Assembly (NCBI GenBank): GCA_017461945.1
Contig: JAFTSB010000024.1
Location: forward strand, 1 to 56,591
Origin: Clostridia bacterium
GTDB lineage: Bacteria; Bacillota; Clostridia; Oscillospirales; CAG-272
Reading direction: 5' to 3'
Length of the DNA: 56,591 nt
In this document: in pieces, positions 40,719 through 50,057 of the stretch
Layout: the number at the start of each line of letters is the position of its first letter
Position numbering within the stretch: position 1 is the stretch's first letter
Notes under the pieces: generated by a model
Database searches by the model: none
The model's input: only the letters and a program-made list of their open reading frames with translations
What the model was told of the DNA's origin: nothing
Program-made: the position numbers and the translations under genes

Positions 40719-42410
40719 ATGAAAAGATTAGGCCTTACTTTGCTGGCATTGCTGTTATCTCTTTCGATGATTCTGATTGGTTGTGGCCCAGAAGAACCGG
40801 TAGATCCGGCGGATCCCCCCGAACAACCGCCCTCTACTGAAACCGATTCTTCCTACACTGTGACCGAGAGCTATCTCCCCTCCTCCTATGCCAATCAAAT
40901 GAAAACGCTTTTTGAAAGCGCCGACCCCTCCTTTGCCACCTATGAGCAAAGAAATAACGCCCCTCTTGCCATTCCTGATTTCATTACCCTTTCAGATTGC
41001 ACATTAAAATCCATTACCATTCCTGTTCTCGGTACGGGAGAAGCAGAGGGCGGTTATTACATTTTCACCCTCCATGTCGTGTCTTCTGACTATGCAGGTC
41101 TCAAACGCACCTTAAGTGACCCTTTGCAGACTATTGAAATCGAGATCAGTGCTTCCAAATATAACTTGAAAGATAATGATGTTGTCTATCGTTTCATCAA
41201 GGTTGATTTGGAAAACTACAAGATTAAGCTTGGCAAGAACGAATCCCTTGCCTTTGGAGCCGCCACCGACAGCATATATCCTGCACAGGTCAATACCTAT
41301 GGTTTGAACAACCAAAACGAAAAGAACCCCGCCGCCAAGCTACTGCTGGACGAATGGGGTGTAACCTGTCACTATTACATCAATGCGGATGATTCTGCAT
41401 TCTCAATATCTCAAAACTCTCTCCTGTTTGACTTTGAGCTGGAGCGCACCTATGAAAGCAAGGATGCCTACGATGCTCTAATGGCCGCTAAGGCCGCCGC
41501 CGAAGCGGAATATCAGCAAAAGCTGGCAGCGGTTAAAGCAGCCTATAGCGGAAAATACATTTCGATGATTGGTGACAGCATTTCCACCTGCGAGGATGTT
41601 ACCAACAACACCGAATACAACACCAATCTTTGGGATAATGACGTTTACGCCAATCAATATAAGATCGCCAACGGCTATAACTATTCCAAGGTCTATTGGG
41701 GCAAGCTTGCCGTAGACACCGAAATGAACCTTTGCGTAATGAACGGCTGGAGCGGCGGTCGTGTTTATGGTGGCAAGCGCGCTACAATGGTAGACAATAT
41801 GCTGACCCGCTCCTATCAGTTGGCCAACAACCAGGGGGTTAATCCCGACCTGATCGTTCTCTATTTTGGTATCAACGACATCGGCAATTCTCCCTCCAGC
41901 ATTCACGCTTCGGGCAATCTTTCTTCCATTGGAAAGGAAGGCGGAGATCTATATCAGCGATTGACCGCCAACACCACGAAAACGCAGCATGAGATTGTAG
42001 ACGAGTGGTTTGCAGAGGTACAGCAGCAAGCTGCCACCTCCGGATATGTCCAAGGCAGTGCCAACAACATCATTGCCGGCACCACCTATACCTGTTGGGA
42101 GGCTGCGTATGCGCTGTCTCTTCAAAACATTCTTGCCTCCTATGACAATCCCGAGGTCTACATTATGACATTGATCGAAACCAATGCCGGCCATGCAAGC
42201 AACGGCAAGCTGGACCGTGCGAATACGATCCTTCGCGCCCTGGCCGAATATTTCGGCGTTGGAATCATTGATCAGCAAAAGGGTTATGTCAACCAGTCCA
42301 ACTGCCATATCTATGCATACGACACCACGGGCCTCCACCCCGATATGCGCGGTCACGCCTTGATGGCTCGTCTGATCGTGGAAACGCTATACGACAATCT
42401 TAATAAATAA
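40719..42410 (+). CDS. SGNH/GDSL-hydrolase lipoprotein
   Basis: The 563-residue protein begins with a lipoprotein signal (lipobox LIGC, Cys 22) and a Pro/Glu/Asp linker. An uncharacterised domain (about 50-245) and a helical spacer precede the hydrolase domain (280-560). Catalytic blocks are GDS (S287), GIND (N386) and GLHPD (H540), a complete SGNH set. Such enzymes deacylate carbohydrates, lipids or cell-wall polymers. It is a monocistronic surface enzyme with its own promoter and terminator. The substrate is not evident, and the N-terminal domain may bind glycan. Confidence 0.85.
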   Translation: MKRLGLTLLALLLSLSMILIGCGPEEPVDPADPPEQPPSTETDSSYTVTESYLPSSYANQMKTLFESADPSFATYEQRNNAPLAIPDFITLSDCTLKSITIPVLGTGEAEGGYYIFTLHVVSSDYAGLKRTLSDPLQTIEIEISASKYNLKDNDVVYRFIKVDLENYKIKLGKNESLAFGAATDSIYPAQVNTYGLNNQNEKNPAAKLLLDEWGVTCHYYINADDSAFSISQNSLLFDFELERTYESKDAYDALMAAKAAAEAEYQQKLAAVKAAYSGKYISMIGDSISTCEDVTNNTEYNTNLWDNDVYANQYKIANGYNYSKVYWGKLAVDTEMNLCVMNGWSGGRVYGGKRATMVDNMLTRSYQLANNQGVNPDLIVLYFGINDIGNSPSSIHASGNLSSIGKEGGDLYQRLTANTTKTQHEIVDEWFAEVQQQAATSGYVQGSANNIIAGTTYTCWEAAYALSLQNILASYDNPEVYIMTLIETNAGHASNGKLDRANTILRALAEYFGVGIIDQQKGYVNQSNCHIYAYDTTGLHPDMRGHALMARLIVETLYDNLNK

Positions 42411-42415
42411 GCCAA

Positions 42416-42445
42416 AAGGGCGAAGAAAATGATTTCTTCGCCCTT
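42416..42445. terminator. Bidirectional terminator after the SGNH gene
   Basis: A 13-bp stem (AAGGGCGAAGAAA with TTTCTTCGCCCTT, loop ATGA) is followed by CATTTTATT and lies between convergent genes. Confidence 0.85.
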
Positions 42446-42449
42446 CATT

Positions 42450-43223
42450 TTATTCCTTGATGCCTACCAAAGCTTTTAAATACGCCACTGCCTTTGCAAA
42501 TTCCGCTTCGTCACTGCTTTTTCCGCCCACATAAAGAGGCGCGGCCAAGCAAATCACCGTATCCTCGGGTAAAACCTGCATAGCCGTATTGGCATACAAA
42601 GCCGTGTCGCCAAGTCGCACGCCATAACAATGGGTTTTCCCATTATCATCGGTGATTGTGATGCCTCCAACCGGAACAACGCCCGCAAGATCCACGATAT
42701 CCATCAATTTGCCCTGCATTTCTTCATACAACCAGGGATCCAAAAACAAAACCGAGGTTTCACCGGTAGCAATATAGCCATAAAAGCTTTTGTATTCCGA
42801 AGAATTATCTGCGGTATTGATGGTGATATTTTGCGCGGCATAGGTCTTGATCTGATCCTCGGAATAAATCGTATAATGGCGGACATCCACCTTTCTGACA
42901 CCATCCTCGTCATAATCGTCCGGCAAATAGTTAGCCAGGCAATTGCGCAAGTCGCCGAGCCCTGAGTCTGCCGTCATAAAGCCATAGGGACCTGCTGTTA
43001 ATATGCTGATATCTCCCTCGGATTCTTTATTGCACATCTGCAGCGTACAAATCAGCACCACAATCAAGCAAAATCCGATGATCAGCGTTTTCCACTTGTG
43101 ATGATACCAAAAATTATCAAACCACCGATATAGCTTGCCGCGTTCGCGCTCCTTGGTAGCCATCGATGCGCTATTCAGGTGCACGTCGTGCCCTTGCAGC
43201 CTTTCGTCATCTCTGTTGTTCAT
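42450..43223 (-). CDS. Single-pass membrane protein of unknown function
   Basis: The 257-residue protein has a charged cytoplasmic N-terminus (1-42), one membrane helix (about 44-63, TLIIGFCLIVVLICTLQMC) and an extracytoplasmic domain rich in Asp, Gly and Tyr with no recognised motif. The start follows TAGGAGAAAAG. It lies 65 bases downstream of lysS, past a hairpin that has no T-run, so some read-through is likely. No relatives are recognised by eye. Confidence 0.7.
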   Translation of the reverse strand: MNNRDDERLQGHDVHLNSASMATKERERGKLYRWFDNFWYHHKWKTLIIGFCLIVVLICTLQMCNKESEGDISILTAGPYGFMTADSGLGDLRNCLANYLPDDYDEDGVRKVDVRHYTIYSEDQIKTYAAQNITINTADNSSEYKSFYGYIATGETSVLFLDPWLYEEMQGKLMDIVDLAGVVPVGGITITDDNGKTHCYGVRLGDTALYANTAMQVLPEDTVICLAAPLYVGGKSSDEAEFAKAVAYLKALVGIKE

Positions 43224-43255
43224 GTATCTTTTCTCCTACATACACCAAATGATGC

Positions 43256-43283
43256 AATAGCCCCCCGAAATCGGGAGGCTATT
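43256..43283 (-). terminator. Hairpin after lysS, weak terminator
   Basis: An AATAGCC..GGCTATT stem of about 12 bp with a short AAA loop stands just after the lysS stop. On the minus strand it is followed by GCATCATTTGG rather than a T-run, so termination may be partial. Confidence 0.5.
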
Positions 43284-43288
43284 GAAAA

Positions 43289-44809
43289 TCAGTCAACAGG
43301 CTTCATTGTCGGGAACAGCAAAACATCGCGGATGGATGCGCTGTCGGTCAGCAGCATCACCAAGCGATCTACGCCAAAGCCAAGACCGCCTGTGGGAGGC
43401 AGACCGTATTCCAGAGCGGTAACGTAATCGTAATCCACTTGCGCCTTGCAGGCGGGATCCAAGGCCTTACGCTCTGCAACCTGGCGCTCAAAACGCTCTT
43501 TCTGATCAATAGGATCGTTAAGCTCAGAGAAGGCGTTGCCGAATTCAGTAGCGTTGATGAAATACTCAAAGCGTTCGGTATAAGCAGGGTCCTCAGGCTT
43601 GCGCTTGGCCAGGGGGCTGATCTCCACGGGATAGTCGTAAATAAAGGTGGGTTGAATGAGATTCTCCTCAACAAAAGCATCAAAGAACTCTGCCAGGATC
43701 GCACCCTTAGTGGGCACCTCGGGCAACTCCACGTGCTTTTCCTTGGCGATCGCAATGGCTTCTTCATCACTGTGGATCTCGTTAAAATCTACGCCGCTGT
43801 ATTTCTTCACAGCCTCCAGCATGGTCATGCGCTCCCAATGGCCCAAATCGATCTGATGACCACAATACGGGATTACCAGGCTGCCGCAGACCTTCTCGGC
43901 AACGGTGCGCATCATTTCCTCTACCAAATCCATCAGCGCGTGATAATCGGTATAAGCCTGATACAGCTCGATGCTGGTAAACTCAGGATTGTGCTTGGGA
44001 TCCATTCCCTCATTGCGGAAGATGCGTCCCACCTCGTATACACGATCCATACCGCCAACAATCAGTCTCTTTAGATACAACTCGGTCTCAATGCGCAAAA
44101 CCATATCCATATCCAAGGTGTTGTGGTGCGTCATAAAGGGACGTGCGGATGCACCAATCTCAAAGGGGGTCAGAATGGGCGTGTCAACCTCCAAAAAGCC
44201 CTTGGAATCCAAGAATGCACGAAGCTCACGCATAATCAAGCTGCGCTTAACAAAGGTGTCCTTGACCTCGGGGTTCATGATTAAATCGACGTACCGCTGA
44301 CGGTAGCGCATTTCCTGATCCTTCAGGCCATGGAATTTCTCGGGCAGAGGGAGCAAACTCTTCGCCAGCAGCACCAGTTCGGTGCAACGCACGCTAAGCT
44401 CACCCATTTTGGTGCGGAACACAATGCCCTTTACACCAATGATATCGCCAATATCCATTTTCTTAAAACCGGCATAGGCTTCTTCACCGATGACATCGCG
44501 ACGAACATAAATCTGAATATCACCCTTGTCATCACGCAAGTGAGCAAAGCTGGCCTTTCCCATAATGCGACGCGTCATCATACGGCCGGCAAGGCAGACC
44601 TCTACCTCGGTTTCAGCTTCAGCCTCCAGATGGGCGAAGCGCTCTTTGATATCGGCAGAATAAGTATCCTGAGGATATTTTGTAATTTGGAAGGGATCGT
44701 TTCCTGCTTCACGCAGGGCGGCGAGCTTTTCGCGGCGCACGCGAAAAACATCCGCAAGATTCACCTCTTCTGCGGCCTCAGCCGCTTGATTTCTAACTTC
44801 TTCAGCCAT
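43289..44809 (-). CDS. lysS: Lysyl-tRNA synthetase, class II
   Basis: The 506-residue class II synthetase has an N-terminal OB-fold (about 60-160), motif 1, motif 2 with YEVGRIFRNEGMD, and motif 3 as GLGFGVDRLVMLLTD. It attaches lysine to tRNA-Lys. The start follows AAAGGAG, 12 bases after greA. The greA-lysS pairing is common in Bacillota and Actinobacteria. Confidence 0.97.
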   Translation of the reverse strand: MAEEVRNQAAEAAEEVNLADVFRVRREKLAALREAGNDPFQITKYPQDTYSADIKERFAHLEAEAETEVEVCLAGRMMTRRIMGKASFAHLRDDKGDIQIYVRRDVIGEEAYAGFKKMDIGDIIGVKGIVFRTKMGELSVRCTELVLLAKSLLPLPEKFHGLKDQEMRYRQRYVDLIMNPEVKDTFVKRSLIMRELRAFLDSKGFLEVDTPILTPFEIGASARPFMTHHNTLDMDMVLRIETELYLKRLIVGGMDRVYEVGRIFRNEGMDPKHNPEFTSIELYQAYTDYHALMDLVEEMMRTVAEKVCGSLVIPYCGHQIDLGHWERMTMLEAVKKYSGVDFNEIHSDEEAIAIAKEKHVELPEVPTKGAILAEFFDAFVEENLIQPTFIYDYPVEISPLAKRKPEDPAYTERFEYFINATEFGNAFSELNDPIDQKERFERQVAERKALDPACKAQVDYDYVTALEYGLPPTGGLGFGVDRLVMLLTDSASIRDVLLFPTMKPVD

Positions 44810-44821
44810 GATAAACTCCTT

Positions 44822-45310
44822 TTAGTCTCTGGTGACGTCCAGAATACGGTAAGAGAAGGTAAAGCCGGAGGCCTCAACGGAACCGGTAATAGTTTCGCCC
44901 TTACGGTGACCGATCAGTGCGCGGCCAACGGGAGACAGATCAGAGATCTTACCACAGGTAACATCGGCCTCGTTAGAGCCCACAATGCGGAAGGTCACCT
45001 CACTACCGTCGGTCTCATCCACGGCCTTAACGGTAGAGCCAATATCGATCACGCCCTGTGCAACCTTGGAGGAGTCATGGATCTCAGCATTTTCAATATC
45101 AGACTTCAGCTGCAGGATGCGAGCCTCGTTTTCGGCCTGTGCATTACGCGCCGCATCGTACTCGGCGTTCTCGGAAAGGTCACCGAAGCCGCGTGCAACA
45201 ACGATATCATTTTTTATGCGCTCGCGCTCCTCGCCCTCACGCCAACGAAGCTCCTTGACAAGCTCGTCATAACCTTCTTGTGTCATTGTTTTTTTCTTTT
45301 CGATTGCCAT
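44822..45310 (-). CDS. greA: Transcription elongation factor GreA
   Basis: The 162-residue protein has the usual GreA length. An N-terminal coiled coil (about 10-78, TQEGYDELVKELRWREGEERERIKNDI) carries the tip acids, and the C-terminal FKBP-like domain includes GRALIGHRKGETITG. It rescues backtracked RNA polymerase. It is upstream of lysS and 37 bases downstream of the S41 protease gene, possibly on the same transcript. Confidence 0.96.
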   Translation of the reverse strand: MAIEKKKTMTQEGYDELVKELRWREGEERERIKNDIVVARGFGDLSENAEYDAARNAQAENEARILQLKSDIENAEIHDSSKVAQGVIDIGSTVKAVDETDGSEVTFRIVGSNEADVTCGKISDLSPVGRALIGHRKGETITGSVEASGFTFSYRILDVTRD

Positions 45311-45346
45311 AATGGTTCTCCTCTGTCTATAGAAAATTATAATTTA

Positions 45347-46900
45347 TTAAGATATTAAGGATTGGATCGCTGCCAGCAGCTGATCATCCTCTGTTTCACT
45401 TAAGAGATACAAATTTTTGCCTGCAGCCGCCTCGCTGAGCGCAATCTCCAGATCGGGAGCAATTCCCTTACCGTCATAATTTACGCCGGAGGGAGGGCTA
45501 TAATAACCGGTAGTCAACTTGACAGCCCCCTTGTAACCAAAGGACTCCAAGCTGATAATGTTTTGCAAAACACCTTTACCATACGTGGTCTTACCCACAA
45601 CGGTAGCCAGATCATAATCCTTCAATGCTGCTGTAAAAAGCTCAGCGGCACTGGCAGTATTTTGATTGGTCAGCACTGCCATTTTATATTGGCGGTACAT
45701 ACCGATCTCATCTGCAGCCACGCTGCAAGGCGCATAATCATCCTTATAAGTCACCTTACGCACCTTGTATTCGGTGGTGGTGCCATCCTTGGAGACGGTG
45801 CTGGTAATCAGATCGTCTGCTTTAAGAAAATACGAAAGAACAGCACTAATGGATTTCAGATCTCCGCCGGGATTGTTGCGAACGTCAAACACAAAGCTTT
45901 CGCAGCCTTTGGAAATCAGGTCGTTCATAACCGTTTTAAACTGCACAGGGGTCTTGAGATCGAACTGGGAGATGCGAACAATACCAACCTTGTTGTTGGT
46001 GGCGCTGACCGTACCGGTCACCGAGATTAACTCAACAACTGCGCGCGCAATGGAAAATTCCATTTGACTGTCGCCACGCGCAACCACAAACTCTGCCTTG
46101 GTGCCTTCTGCACCCTTTAAATAGCCCAGCGCAGCCTCGTAGCCCATAGCAGAGACACTTTGCTTTTGCTCTCCAATGCCAATATGGGTAATACGATCCC
46201 CCGCCTGTAGCCCTGCTGCAAGAGCAGGAGAATTCGGAAGAACGCTGATGATCAGAATATCGTGATACACCGAATCCTCGATAGCAGTGATACCAATGCC
46301 AACCAGAGAGGCATTGTTTTCATCCATCATCTGTTTAAATTCTTCTTCGGTATAATAAGCGGCATAAGTGTCGCCGGTGGCCTGCGCATAGGCGCGCAAC
46401 ATTTCATCCAGCAACAGCTCTCCATCCGTATCATAGAGCGAATATTGCTCAAATATGCGGTCGACTAGGGCGATTTTTCCGGCATAGTTCTCGCCCTCTT
46501 GTTTTCCGGTACCCAACGTGGTCTCGTTAAAGCCAAGACCCATGCTGCTAAAGCTAACCGAAAAAGCACCCGTCAGAAAAAAGGTAAGAAGCGCCACCGC
46601 CAAAGCCACCGCAATCAACGACGTGACAAAAATTGGCATTGATACGGTTTTGGAGCGTTTGCTGCGCCATGCGGGTCCTTCTACCATGAGACGCGCGCCA
46701 ATGCCGATAGCCGACAGGGCACGGCATATCTTATCCCCTGCCAAAGCGGGCTCTACATCACGGGGGATCGAAACGTACAAAAGCCCGTGGGGCTGATCCA
46801 TAGAAAGCGAGGATCCCGGCACGGCCGTTGTAATGGCAGTAACGATCTCCGCTTCGCGTTGACGAAGATCCTCGGGAAAAATTGAAAAACGAAGCTTCAT
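45347..46900 (-). CDS. S41 C-terminal processing peptidase with extra N-terminal domain
   Basis: The 517-residue protein starts at ATG behind GAAAGGCC. Residues 1-80 form a cytoplasmic domain with no family I recognise. A membrane helix follows (about 87-110), then a PDZ domain (about 210-290) and the S41 catalytic domain with NPGGDLKS, the nucleophile region NQNTASAAELF and the lysine segment GKTTYGKGVLQ. CtpA-type proteases trim exported proteins. Most have only a short cytoplasmic tail, so the 80-residue N-terminal domain is unusual. It is preceded by a regulator gene. Confidence 0.85.
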   Translation of the reverse strand: MKLRFSIFPEDLRQREAEIVTAITTAVPGSSLSMDQPHGLLYVSIPRDVEPALAGDKICRALSAIGIGARLMVEGPAWRSKRSKTVSMPIFVTSLIAVALAVALLTFFLTGAFSVSFSSMGLGFNETTLGTGKQEGENYAGKIALVDRIFEQYSLYDTDGELLLDEMLRAYAQATGDTYAAYYTEEEFKQMMDENNASLVGIGITAIEDSVYHDILIISVLPNSPALAAGLQAGDRITHIGIGEQKQSVSAMGYEAALGYLKGAEGTKAEFVVARGDSQMEFSIARAVVELISVTGTVSATNNKVGIVRISQFDLKTPVQFKTVMNDLISKGCESFVFDVRNNPGGDLKSISAVLSYFLKADDLITSTVSKDGTTTEYKVRKVTYKDDYAPCSVAADEIGMYRQYKMAVLTNQNTASAAELFTAALKDYDLATVVGKTTYGKGVLQNIISLESFGYKGAVKLTTGYYSPPSGVNYDGKGIAPDLEIALSEAAAGKNLYLLSETEDDQLLAAIQSLIS

Positions 46901-46964
46901 ATATGGCCTTTCTATCAAAAATACTGAAAGAAAAAACAAAAATGTCGGTTGTTACACAAACCAC

Positions 46965-46984
46965 GGGGGCGCCGTTACGCCCCC
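46965..46984 (-). terminator. GC hairpin after the CdaR/PucR-type regulator
   Basis: A 7-bp stem, GGGGGCG with CGCCCCC and a 6-base loop, stands just past the stop. No immediate T-run follows, so termination is probably weak. Confidence 0.4.
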
Positions 46985-46993
46985 GAGGGTATT

Positions 46994-48079
46994 TTAAAAC
47001 TTGATGGGCTTGGAATTGAGGTATTTCTTTACCATCAAAGCCACTTTAAAGGTGATAGCGTGCTCAAATTCGCGCAGATCCAAGCCGGTCAGCTTGCGAA
47101 TCTTTTCCAAACGATAAACCAACGTATTACGATGTACAAACAGCTTTCTGGAGGTTTCGGAAACGTTCAAGTTATTCTCAAAGAAGCACTGAATCGTCAT
47201 CAGGGTCTCACGGTCAAGAGACTCCAGACTTCCCTTTTTGAACACCTCCTGCAAGAACATCTCACAAAGCGTGGTGGGCAACTGATAGATCAAACGGCCA
47301 ATGCCCAGATTTTCATAGCTGATGATATTCTTTTCGGTTTCAAAGACCTTTCCAACCTCAAGGGCGACCTGGGCTTCTTTATATGCTCTTGCCAGATCCT
47401 TGATATTGTCAACAGCGGTAGAAATGCCGATGGCGACCTTGGTATAAAATTCGGTACAGAGTGTGTCGGCAATGTTGGTTGCCATCTTTTCGATCTCTTT
47501 GCTATCCGTGCCGGGCTTAATATCCTTAACCAAAACGATATCATGCTCGCCAACGCTGATGACGTAATCCTTGGATTTATCCGGGAACATGTTCTGCAGC
47601 ATCTCAAAGGGCAGCATGTCGGTCTTGCCAAAGAACTTGATCAAGAAAACAATGCGGATCTCCTCAGTATTGAAATGCAGTTCCTTGCTCTTGATGTAAA
47701 TGTCGCTGGGCAGAATGTTATCCAAAATAATATTCTTGATAAAAGAGCCCTTGTCGTATTTTTCGTCGTAGAGATTCTTGATGTTACCAAGGGAAATGGA
47801 AAGAAGCTTGCACATCTTCTCTGCCATTTTGTCCTCGCCTTCAACGAAAACGATATACTCGGTTTTGGCGCCACCAAATACGGGACGATACGTATAGCCG
47901 CCATTGACAACGCCCTCAGAGGCATAGGTAAGCTCATCGCGGACGCCCTGTCTGATCTCGCCGATCTTAACCAGCTCGGAGCAGGAAATGATCACGCCGT
48001 TTTCATCGATAACGCCGATCTCGCGATCGATCGCATCCTTCATTTGGTGTATGACGCCTTGAAACAATCTGTTAGACAT
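46994..48079 (-). CDS. CdaR/PucR-type helix-turn-helix regulator
   Basis: The 361-residue protein has an N-terminal sugar-diacid-recognition-like region (about 1-130, beginning with FQGVIHQMKDAIDREIGVIDENGVIISCS), a GGDEF-like middle part (about 150-280), and the PucR/CdaR C-terminal helix-turn-helix with NLNVSETSRKLFVHRNTLVYRLEKIRKLTG. Members are DNA-binding regulators that sense small molecules. The start at 48079 is chosen because AAGGATGG is correctly spaced from it. It may regulate itself or the downstream S41 gene; no glycerate or purine genes are near. Confidence 0.85.
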   Translation of the reverse strand: MSNRLFQGVIHQMKDAIDREIGVIDENGVIISCSELVKIGEIRQGVRDELTYASEGVVNGGYTYRPVFGGAKTEYIVFVEGEDKMAEKMCKLLSISLGNIKNLYDEKYDKGSFIKNIILDNILPSDIYIKSKELHFNTEEIRIVFLIKFFGKTDMLPFEMLQNMFPDKSKDYVISVGEHDIVLVKDIKPGTDSKEIEKMATNIADTLCTEFYTKVAIGISTAVDNIKDLARAYKEAQVALEVGKVFETEKNIISYENLGIGRLIYQLPTTLCEMFLQEVFKKGSLESLDRETLMTIQCFFENNLNVSETSRKLFVHRNTLVYRLEKIRKLTGLDLREFEHAITFKVALMVKKYLNSKPIKF

Positions 48080-48126
48080 ATCGTTTTCCATCCTTCATTT
48101 TGTGTTGATTGTATAGAATTACTTAT

Positions 48127-48155
48127 ATTTTACACGATTTTTTGGCATTTTGCAA
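48127..48155 (-). promoter_or_regulatory. Promoter of the CdaR/PucR-type regulator
   Basis: On the minus strand, TTGCAA (48155-48150) and TAAAAT (48132-48127) are 17 bases apart. Confidence 0.65.
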
Positions 48156-48209
48156 TAGGCTTTTGCTTTTTTTCACAATTTTTTTGAGCGCTTTTGGGCA
48201 ACATTGCCG

Positions 48210-48953
48210 TTATGATAATTCCGAATAGCAGGAAATGCAAGCCAAAGCAAACAGCGGAGCGGTTTCGGTGCGCAAGATGCGCGGTCCAAGGCCCGTCATC
48301 CAAAAGCCCTTTTCGTTAGCAGCTTGTGCCTCTTTTTGAGAAAAGCCCCCTTCACTTCCAATGACCAAAGCAATGCTTTGCACCGCAGAAGGCCTCAACT
48401 GTTTTAAAAGCGTACCGATGGGCGCTGTACCGTCTCCTTCATAGCAAAAAAGAACGACATCGGCCTCGCCGGCTTGCTGTAGCATATCAGCAAAAGAAAC
48501 CGTTTCGCTGACCCGAGGCAGCACCCCTCGGCCGCATTGCTTGGCGGCTTCATCCGCAATCCTTTGTCGACGCTCGGTCTTCTTTTGCTCGTTCTCACGT
48601 TTAACGCGTACAACGCAACGCTCGCTTTCAAAAGGCACGATTGCATGGACACCACATTCCACCGCCTTTTGGATAACAGTCTCCAGCTTATCTCCCTTGG
48701 GCAAAGCTTGAAACAATGTGATGCGAAAAGGTGCCTCTGTGTCAGATGCGCGAGAGGAGCAAATTTTAGCCAGCACACGATCAGGCAAAAAATCGGTCAA
48801 CTCGCAATCATATTCGGTACTGCTCATATCGCAGACTGTAATGTGATCCCCCACCGCGCAACGCAACGCACGGGAAAGGTGATGTGCATCCTCACCGATG
48901 ATGGTCACCGTGTTATCGGTGATTTGGGTACTTGTCACAAAGAAACGCGGCAA
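48210..48953 (-). CDS. rsmE: RsmE, 16S rRNA m3U1498 methyltransferase
   Basis: The 247-residue SPOUT enzyme starts at a TTG codon (48953), giving the family N-terminus MPRFFV with AAAGGGGG correctly placed. A much longer upstream frame has no binding site and crosses the promoter. The body has the PUA-like domain, then ALPKGDKLETVIQKAVECGV, IGSEGGFSQKEA and the knot GLGPRILRTETAPL. It methylates U1498 of 16S rRNA. It follows prmA, as in many Bacillota, but a terminator and its own promoter separate them here. Confidence 0.93.
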   Translation of the reverse strand: MPRFFVTSTQITDNTVTIIGEDAHHLSRALRCAVGDHITVCDMSSTEYDCELTDFLPDRVLAKICSSRASDTEAPFRITLFQALPKGDKLETVIQKAVECGVHAIVPFESERCVVRVKRENEQKKTERRQRIADEAAKQCGRGVLPRVSETVSFADMLQQAGEADVVLFCYEGDGTAPIGTLLKQLRPSAVQSIALVIGSEGGFSQKEAQAANEKGFWMTGLGPRILRTETAPLFALACISCYSELS

Positions 48954-48984
48954 CCGATCGCCCCCTTTCAATAAACCATTTAAT

Positions 48985-49013
48985 AGTATATCGCAACTTG
49001 CCCAATTTGTCAA
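48985..49013 (-). promoter_or_regulatory. rsmE promoter
   Basis: On the minus strand, TTGACA (49013-49008) and TATACT (48990-48985) are 17 bases apart, between the prmA terminator and the TTG start. Confidence 0.8.
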
Positions 49014-49088
49014 TGCCTTTTTTGTGATTTTTAACTGTTTTGTGTACAGAAATGTCAAAAAAATCGCCATTTCTTTCGCCAAAACAAT

Positions 49089-49124
49089 AAAAAATTGCCG
49101 TGGCTTTCGCCACGGCAATTTTTT
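49089..49124 (-). terminator. Terminator of the hrcA-prmA heat-shock operon
   Basis: A 16-bp stem (49089-49104 with 49109-49124, loop TTTC) overlaps the prmA stop codon and is followed by a T-rich tail on the minus strand. Confidence 0.88.
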
Positions 49125-50049
49125 ATGCCTTTTGCACAACCAAAGCGCACCAACCGTTGTCATCCAAACGGCGCACAACCTTCAGTTGATTGCTTTCCAG
49201 CTGTTCGATCACTTCCTCGGCGCGTTCGGTAATAATACCGGATGCCAACAAAATGGCATCGTCTTTCATGTACCGGCTAACGTCGGGAGCCATACGAATG
49301 ATGATATCCGCCACGATATTGGCGCAGATCAGATCGTAAGGGCCGCCCGAAAGATCCACGCCCTTTAAAAGATCCGAAACATCGCAGGTTACGTTTTCCT
49401 GGCCGCTATCTGCAATATTTTCTCTTGCCACGCGCACAGCAACGGGATCGATGTCATAGGCCTTACACTCCCCTGCCCCCAGCTTGGCGGCGCAAATGGC
49501 CAAAATACCGCTTCCGCATCCTACGTCAGCAACGCGAATACCGGGTGTAACCAACTCCTCCAAAAGCTCAATCACCAAACGTGTTGTTTCATGGCTACCG
49601 GTGCCAAAGGCCATGCCGGGATCCATACGAACAATGATCTCGCCCTCTTTTTTCTCGTAGCTTTCCCATGCAGGGACGATCACCATCCGCTTGCCAATGT
49701 GCAAGGGCTTATAATACGCCTTCCAGGAATTCGCCCAGTCCTCTTCATTGACGCCGATCAGATCGATCTTGCCGTCAATGCCTTCGGCAGCCATCCGCTC
49801 ATTCACAAATGCAACAGCATCGGAATAGGGTCTGTCGGCCGACAAAAAGACCGAAACCGAGCCAATGGTCTTATCCGCATTCAAAATACTTTCATCGATC
49901 AGGTCGCCATAGCAGGTCTTCAGGTCAATATCGCTGTAATCCTCTATCATCAAATTGTTATTGAGCATGCTCATCACAGCCACCAGCTGATCCAGCTGTG
50001 CCAGCGGTACGGTGACCTTGAGCTGCGTCCAATCCTTACAAGCGTCCAT
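49123..50049 (-). CDS. prmA: PrmA, ribosomal protein L11 methyltransferase
   Basis: The 308-residue SAM-dependent methyltransferase has an N-terminal L11-recognition domain (about 1-110). The Rossmann part has DPGMAFGTGSHETTRLVIELLE, motif I VADVGCGSGILAICAAKLG and the CANIVADIIIRM segment with the NxxA-type motif. It trimethylates L11. The start at 50049 is chosen from GTGAGGATAAC, 8 bases after the dnaJ stop. The dnaJ-prmA linkage is common in Bacillota. Confidence 0.95.
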   Translation of the reverse strand: MDACKDWTQLKVTVPLAQLDQLVAVMSMLNNNLMIEDYSDIDLKTCYGDLIDESILNADKTIGSVSVFLSADRPYSDAVAFVNERMAAEGIDGKIDLIGVNEEDWANSWKAYYKPLHIGKRMVIVPAWESYEKKEGEIIVRMDPGMAFGTGSHETTRLVIELLEELVTPGIRVADVGCGSGILAICAAKLGAGECKAYDIDPVAVRVARENIADSGQENVTCDVSDLLKGVDLSGGPYDLICANIVADIIIRMAPDVSRYMKDDAILLASGIITERAEEVIEQLESNQLKVVRRLDDNGWCALVVQKA

Positions 50050-50057
50050 TGTTATCC

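Noticed and set aside
46949-48187. 412-codon plus-strand frame antisense to the PucR-type regulator
   Set aside because: No binding site or family; the regulator has clear HTH motifs.
48954-49178. Long N-terminal extension of rsmE
   Set aside because: The extension crosses the rsmE promoter and prmA terminator; the TTG at 48953 has a good Shine-Dalgarno and gives the family N-terminus.
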